In this document: positions 13,334-14,422 of the stretch, piece by piece | Layout: each line of letters opens with the position of its first letter | Numbering within the stretch: position 1 is the first letter of the stretch | The notes under the pieces: generated by a model | Told to the model about the DNA's origin: nothing | Database searches by the model: none | Seen by the model: the letters and a program-made list of their open reading frames with translations, nothing else | Assembly (NCBI GenBank): GCA_046539045.1 | Contig: JBKHHU010000075.1 | Location: forward strand, 1-14,422 | Length of the DNA: 14,422 nt | Direction of reading: 5' to 3' | From: JBKHHU01 sp046539045 | GTDB taxonomy: Bacteria; Planctomycetota; Phycisphaerae; SM23-33 | Made by a program: the position numbers and the translations under genes

Positions 13334-13708
13334 ATGACTGTTCAGCTGATTGAAGAGACAGGCGGAAAAGTTCTGGAAGTGGACCTGTCCGGAAAGCTCA
13401 CCAAAGAGGACTACAAATTATTTGTTCCCGAAATCGAACGACTGATCGACGAGTACGGGAAGCTTCGGATCCTGGTCAAGATGGAAGATTTCCACGGCTG
13501 GAATATTGAAGGGTTGTGGGAAGATATCAAGGTCGACCTCAAACACTTCAACGACGTCGAACGGATCGCTTTCGTCGGAGAGAAGACCTGGGAGAAAGGC
13601 ATGAGCATCTTCTGCAAGCCGTTCACCAGCGCCGAGGTGAAATACTTTGACCACGACGAACTTGGGCAAGCCCGCGCCTGGATCGAGGAAGGGCTCCCGA
13701 AGGGCTGA
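13334..13708 (+). CDS. SpoIIAA-like STAS-fold protein
   Basis: The 124-residue product matches the SpoIIAA-like family (STAS-related fold, DUF3478 type). The pattern is LEVDLSGKLTKEDYKLFVPEIERLIDEYGKLRILVKMEDFHGW (14-56), then WEDIKVDLKHFNDVERIAFVGEKTWEKGM and AEVKYFDHDELGQARAWIEEG. These are small cytoplasmic proteins of uncertain role; STAS domains often act as anti-anti-sigma factors or lipid and nucleotide sensors. The Ser normally phosphorylated in true SpoIIAA is not clearly conserved, so partner switching is unproven. AAAGGAG (13323-13329), four bases before ATG 13334, fixes the start over an in-frame ATG at 13262 inside the preceding gene. It is the last gene before a strong terminator. 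Confidence 0.85.
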   Translation: MTVQLIEETGGKVLEVDLSGKLTKEDYKLFVPEIERLIDEYGKLRILVKMEDFHGWNIEGLWEDIKVDLKHFNDVERIAFVGEKTWEKGMSIFCKPFTSAEVKYFDHDELGQARAWIEEGLPKG

Positions 13709-13733
13709 TTTCGTCCATTGGCGACAGACACAG

Positions 13734-13768
13734 GGCCGGCGTGCTGCAAACGGCGCGTCGGCCTTTTC
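13734..13768 (+). terminator. Intrinsic terminator after STAS-like gene
   Basis: Arms GGCCGGCGTGC (13734-13744) and GCGCGTCGGCC (13753-13763) form an 11-bp stem with two G-U pairs and an 8-nt loop, followed by TTTTC. It lies 26 bases after the stop codon and probably ends the HicB-sigma-superoxide reductase-STAS transcript. Confidence 0.78.
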
Positions 13769-13779
13769 TCGTGCGCTTC

Positions 13780-13793
13780 ACCGGCGCGCCGGT
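13780..13793. repeat. 14-bp perfect palindrome ACCGGCGCGCCGGT
   Basis: A fully self-complementary site lies 12 bases after the terminator T-run and about 207 bases before the hsp20 start. It could be an operator or a chance GC-rich palindrome. Confidence 0.3.
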
Positions 13794-13876
13794 GGGAGTT
13801 CGTCCCATCCCGTCTGCATTATGTTCCCGTCGGCAAACCCTTTTGTCTCCCATTGGACGCCCTCAACGGCGGCGAT

Positions 13877-13917
13877 AGTATTCCCGTGAATACTTCGGGG
13901 TCCCGTTCAAGGGCCCC
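13877..13917 (+). promoter_or_regulatory. Paired hairpins upstream of hsp20
   Basis: AGTATTC-CCGT-GAATACT (13877-13894) is a perfect 7-bp stem with a 4-nt loop, unusual here for being AT-rich. Two bases later GGGG-T-CCC (13897-13904) can pair with GGG-CCCC (13911-13917) around the loop GTTCAA, with one bulged T. The first could be a repressor operator for heat-shock control; it does not match CIRCE. Function is inferred. Confidence 0.4.
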
Positions 13918-13950
13918 CACAGGATGAGACGCAAGGTGCGGCATTGCCCA

Positions 13951-13992
13951 GCCGGCAGGCGGTGCCGCCGACTCAAGCCGGCTTAAAAGGAG
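13951..13992 (+). promoter_or_regulatory. Structured leader next to hsp20 ribosome site
   Basis: GCCGGC at 13951-13956 can pair with GCCGGC at 13977-13982, enclosing a small GGCG-GTGC-CGCC hairpin (13958-13969). The Shine-Dalgarno AAAAGGAG (13985-13992) begins three bases later. The fold does not directly cover the ribosome site, so a thermosensor is possible but not shown. Confidence 0.35.
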
Positions 13993-14000
13993 AAATTTCC

Positions 14001-14422
14001 ATGCTTCCGCTTGCACTGAGAAGACAACGCGAAAGGGAGAACCTGACGCCGATGGAAAGGATGTTCGAGCAGTTCTTCGGCCCCGTTTCGGCCGAGGGAC
14101 AAGCATCCATGACCGGCAACTATCCGGTCGACATACGCGAAGAAGACGACAAGATCATCGTCGACGCGGAACTGCCCGGTTTCAAGGCCGAGGAAGTCGA
14201 CGTCAACATCGACAACGGCGTGCTTTCCATTTCGGCAGAGCGAAAACTGGAAGAAACGCAGGGCAAGAGTCACCTGAACGAGCGGCGCTACACCCGCGTC
14301 GAACGCAGCTTCAGCCTGCCTTGCGAGATCCAGGAGTCCGAAATCAAAGCCCGGCTCAACGACGGCATACTCCACCTGGAGCTGCCGGAAGCCGAACAAT
14401 CCAAACCGCGAAAAATCGAGAT
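14001..14422 (+). CDS. Hsp20/alpha-crystallin small heat-shock protein (3' end cut)
   Basis: An ATG-started frame runs open to the window edge (140 complete codons), so the C-terminus is missing. The product is an ATP-independent chaperone that binds unfolding proteins in large oligomers. An N-terminal arm with PMERMFEQFFGP (17-28) precedes an alpha-crystallin domain from about residue 40: YPVDIREEDDKIIVDAELPG (41-60), then FKAEEVDVNIDNGVLSISAER, RRYTRVERSFSLP (95-107) and the signature LNDGILHLELP (119-129). The last readable residues, KPRKIE, approach the usual C-terminal IxI tail, so only a few residues are probably lost. AAAAGGAG lies 8 nt upstream. The gene follows the strong terminator and a 230-base structured leader, so it probably has its own promoter. 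Confidence 0.95.
   Translation, partial: MLPLALRRQRERENLTPMERMFEQFFGPVSAEGQASMTGNYPVDIREEDDKIIVDAELPGFKAEEVDVNIDNGVLSISAERKLEETQGKSHLNERRYTRVERSFSLPCEIQESEIKARLNDGILHLELPEAEQSKPRKIE

Noticed and set aside
13709..14000. CIRCE element (HrcA operator) expected before heat-shock genes
   Set aside because: No TTAGCACTC-N9-GAGTGCTAA-like sequence is present; the inverted repeats there differ in sequence and spacing.

Overview
The window is a GC-rich, gene-dense bacterial chromosomal segment with 13 recognisable protein genes, one of them cut by the right edge. I see no rRNA, tRNA, CRISPR array, transposase or phage gene. Nearly every gene has a clear AAAGGA-type Shine-Dalgarno sequence, and several start with GTG or TTG. 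The gene mix (PolX with a PHP domain, a UPF0182 membrane protein, a GH130 enzyme, a one-iron superoxide reductase, a short sigma-70 factor, Hsp20) would fit a Planctomycetota-like, anaerobic or microaerophilic bacterium. That taxonomic call is inference and weak. The reductase is the best hint of low-oxygen life.

Left third, minus strand (4700 down to 70): a compact base-excision-repair operon in the order Fpg/MutM-family glycosylase, PolX polymerase with a PHP nuclease domain, NAD-dependent ligase LigA. The gaps are 29 and 3 nt. Together the products could remove a damaged base, clean the 3' end, fill the gap and seal the nick.

Middle, plus strand (4848-8706): divergent from the repair operon across a 147-bp promoter region lie a large UPF0182 membrane protein and a membrane protein with a C-terminal TrkA-C (RCK-C) domain, probably co-transcribed. 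A 284-bp stretch dense in inverted repeats separates them from a DJ-1/PfpI protein, a GH130 glycosidase/phosphorylase and a MgtC/SapB-family membrane protein (8991-11244). The last two are translationally coupled by a 1-base overlap.

Right part, plus strand (11245-14422): a 411-bp non-coding stretch with hairpins and a promoter candidate precedes a likely four-gene unit: HicB-like protein, sigma-70 family factor, superoxide reductase, SpoIIAA/STAS-like protein. A convincing intrinsic terminator closes it at 13734-13768. A further structured leader precedes an Hsp20 small heat-shock gene that runs off the window. The theme on the right is stress defence. The sigma factor beside the superoxide reductase and Hsp20 suggests a locally encoded stress regulon, but no shared promoter motif could be shown by eye.
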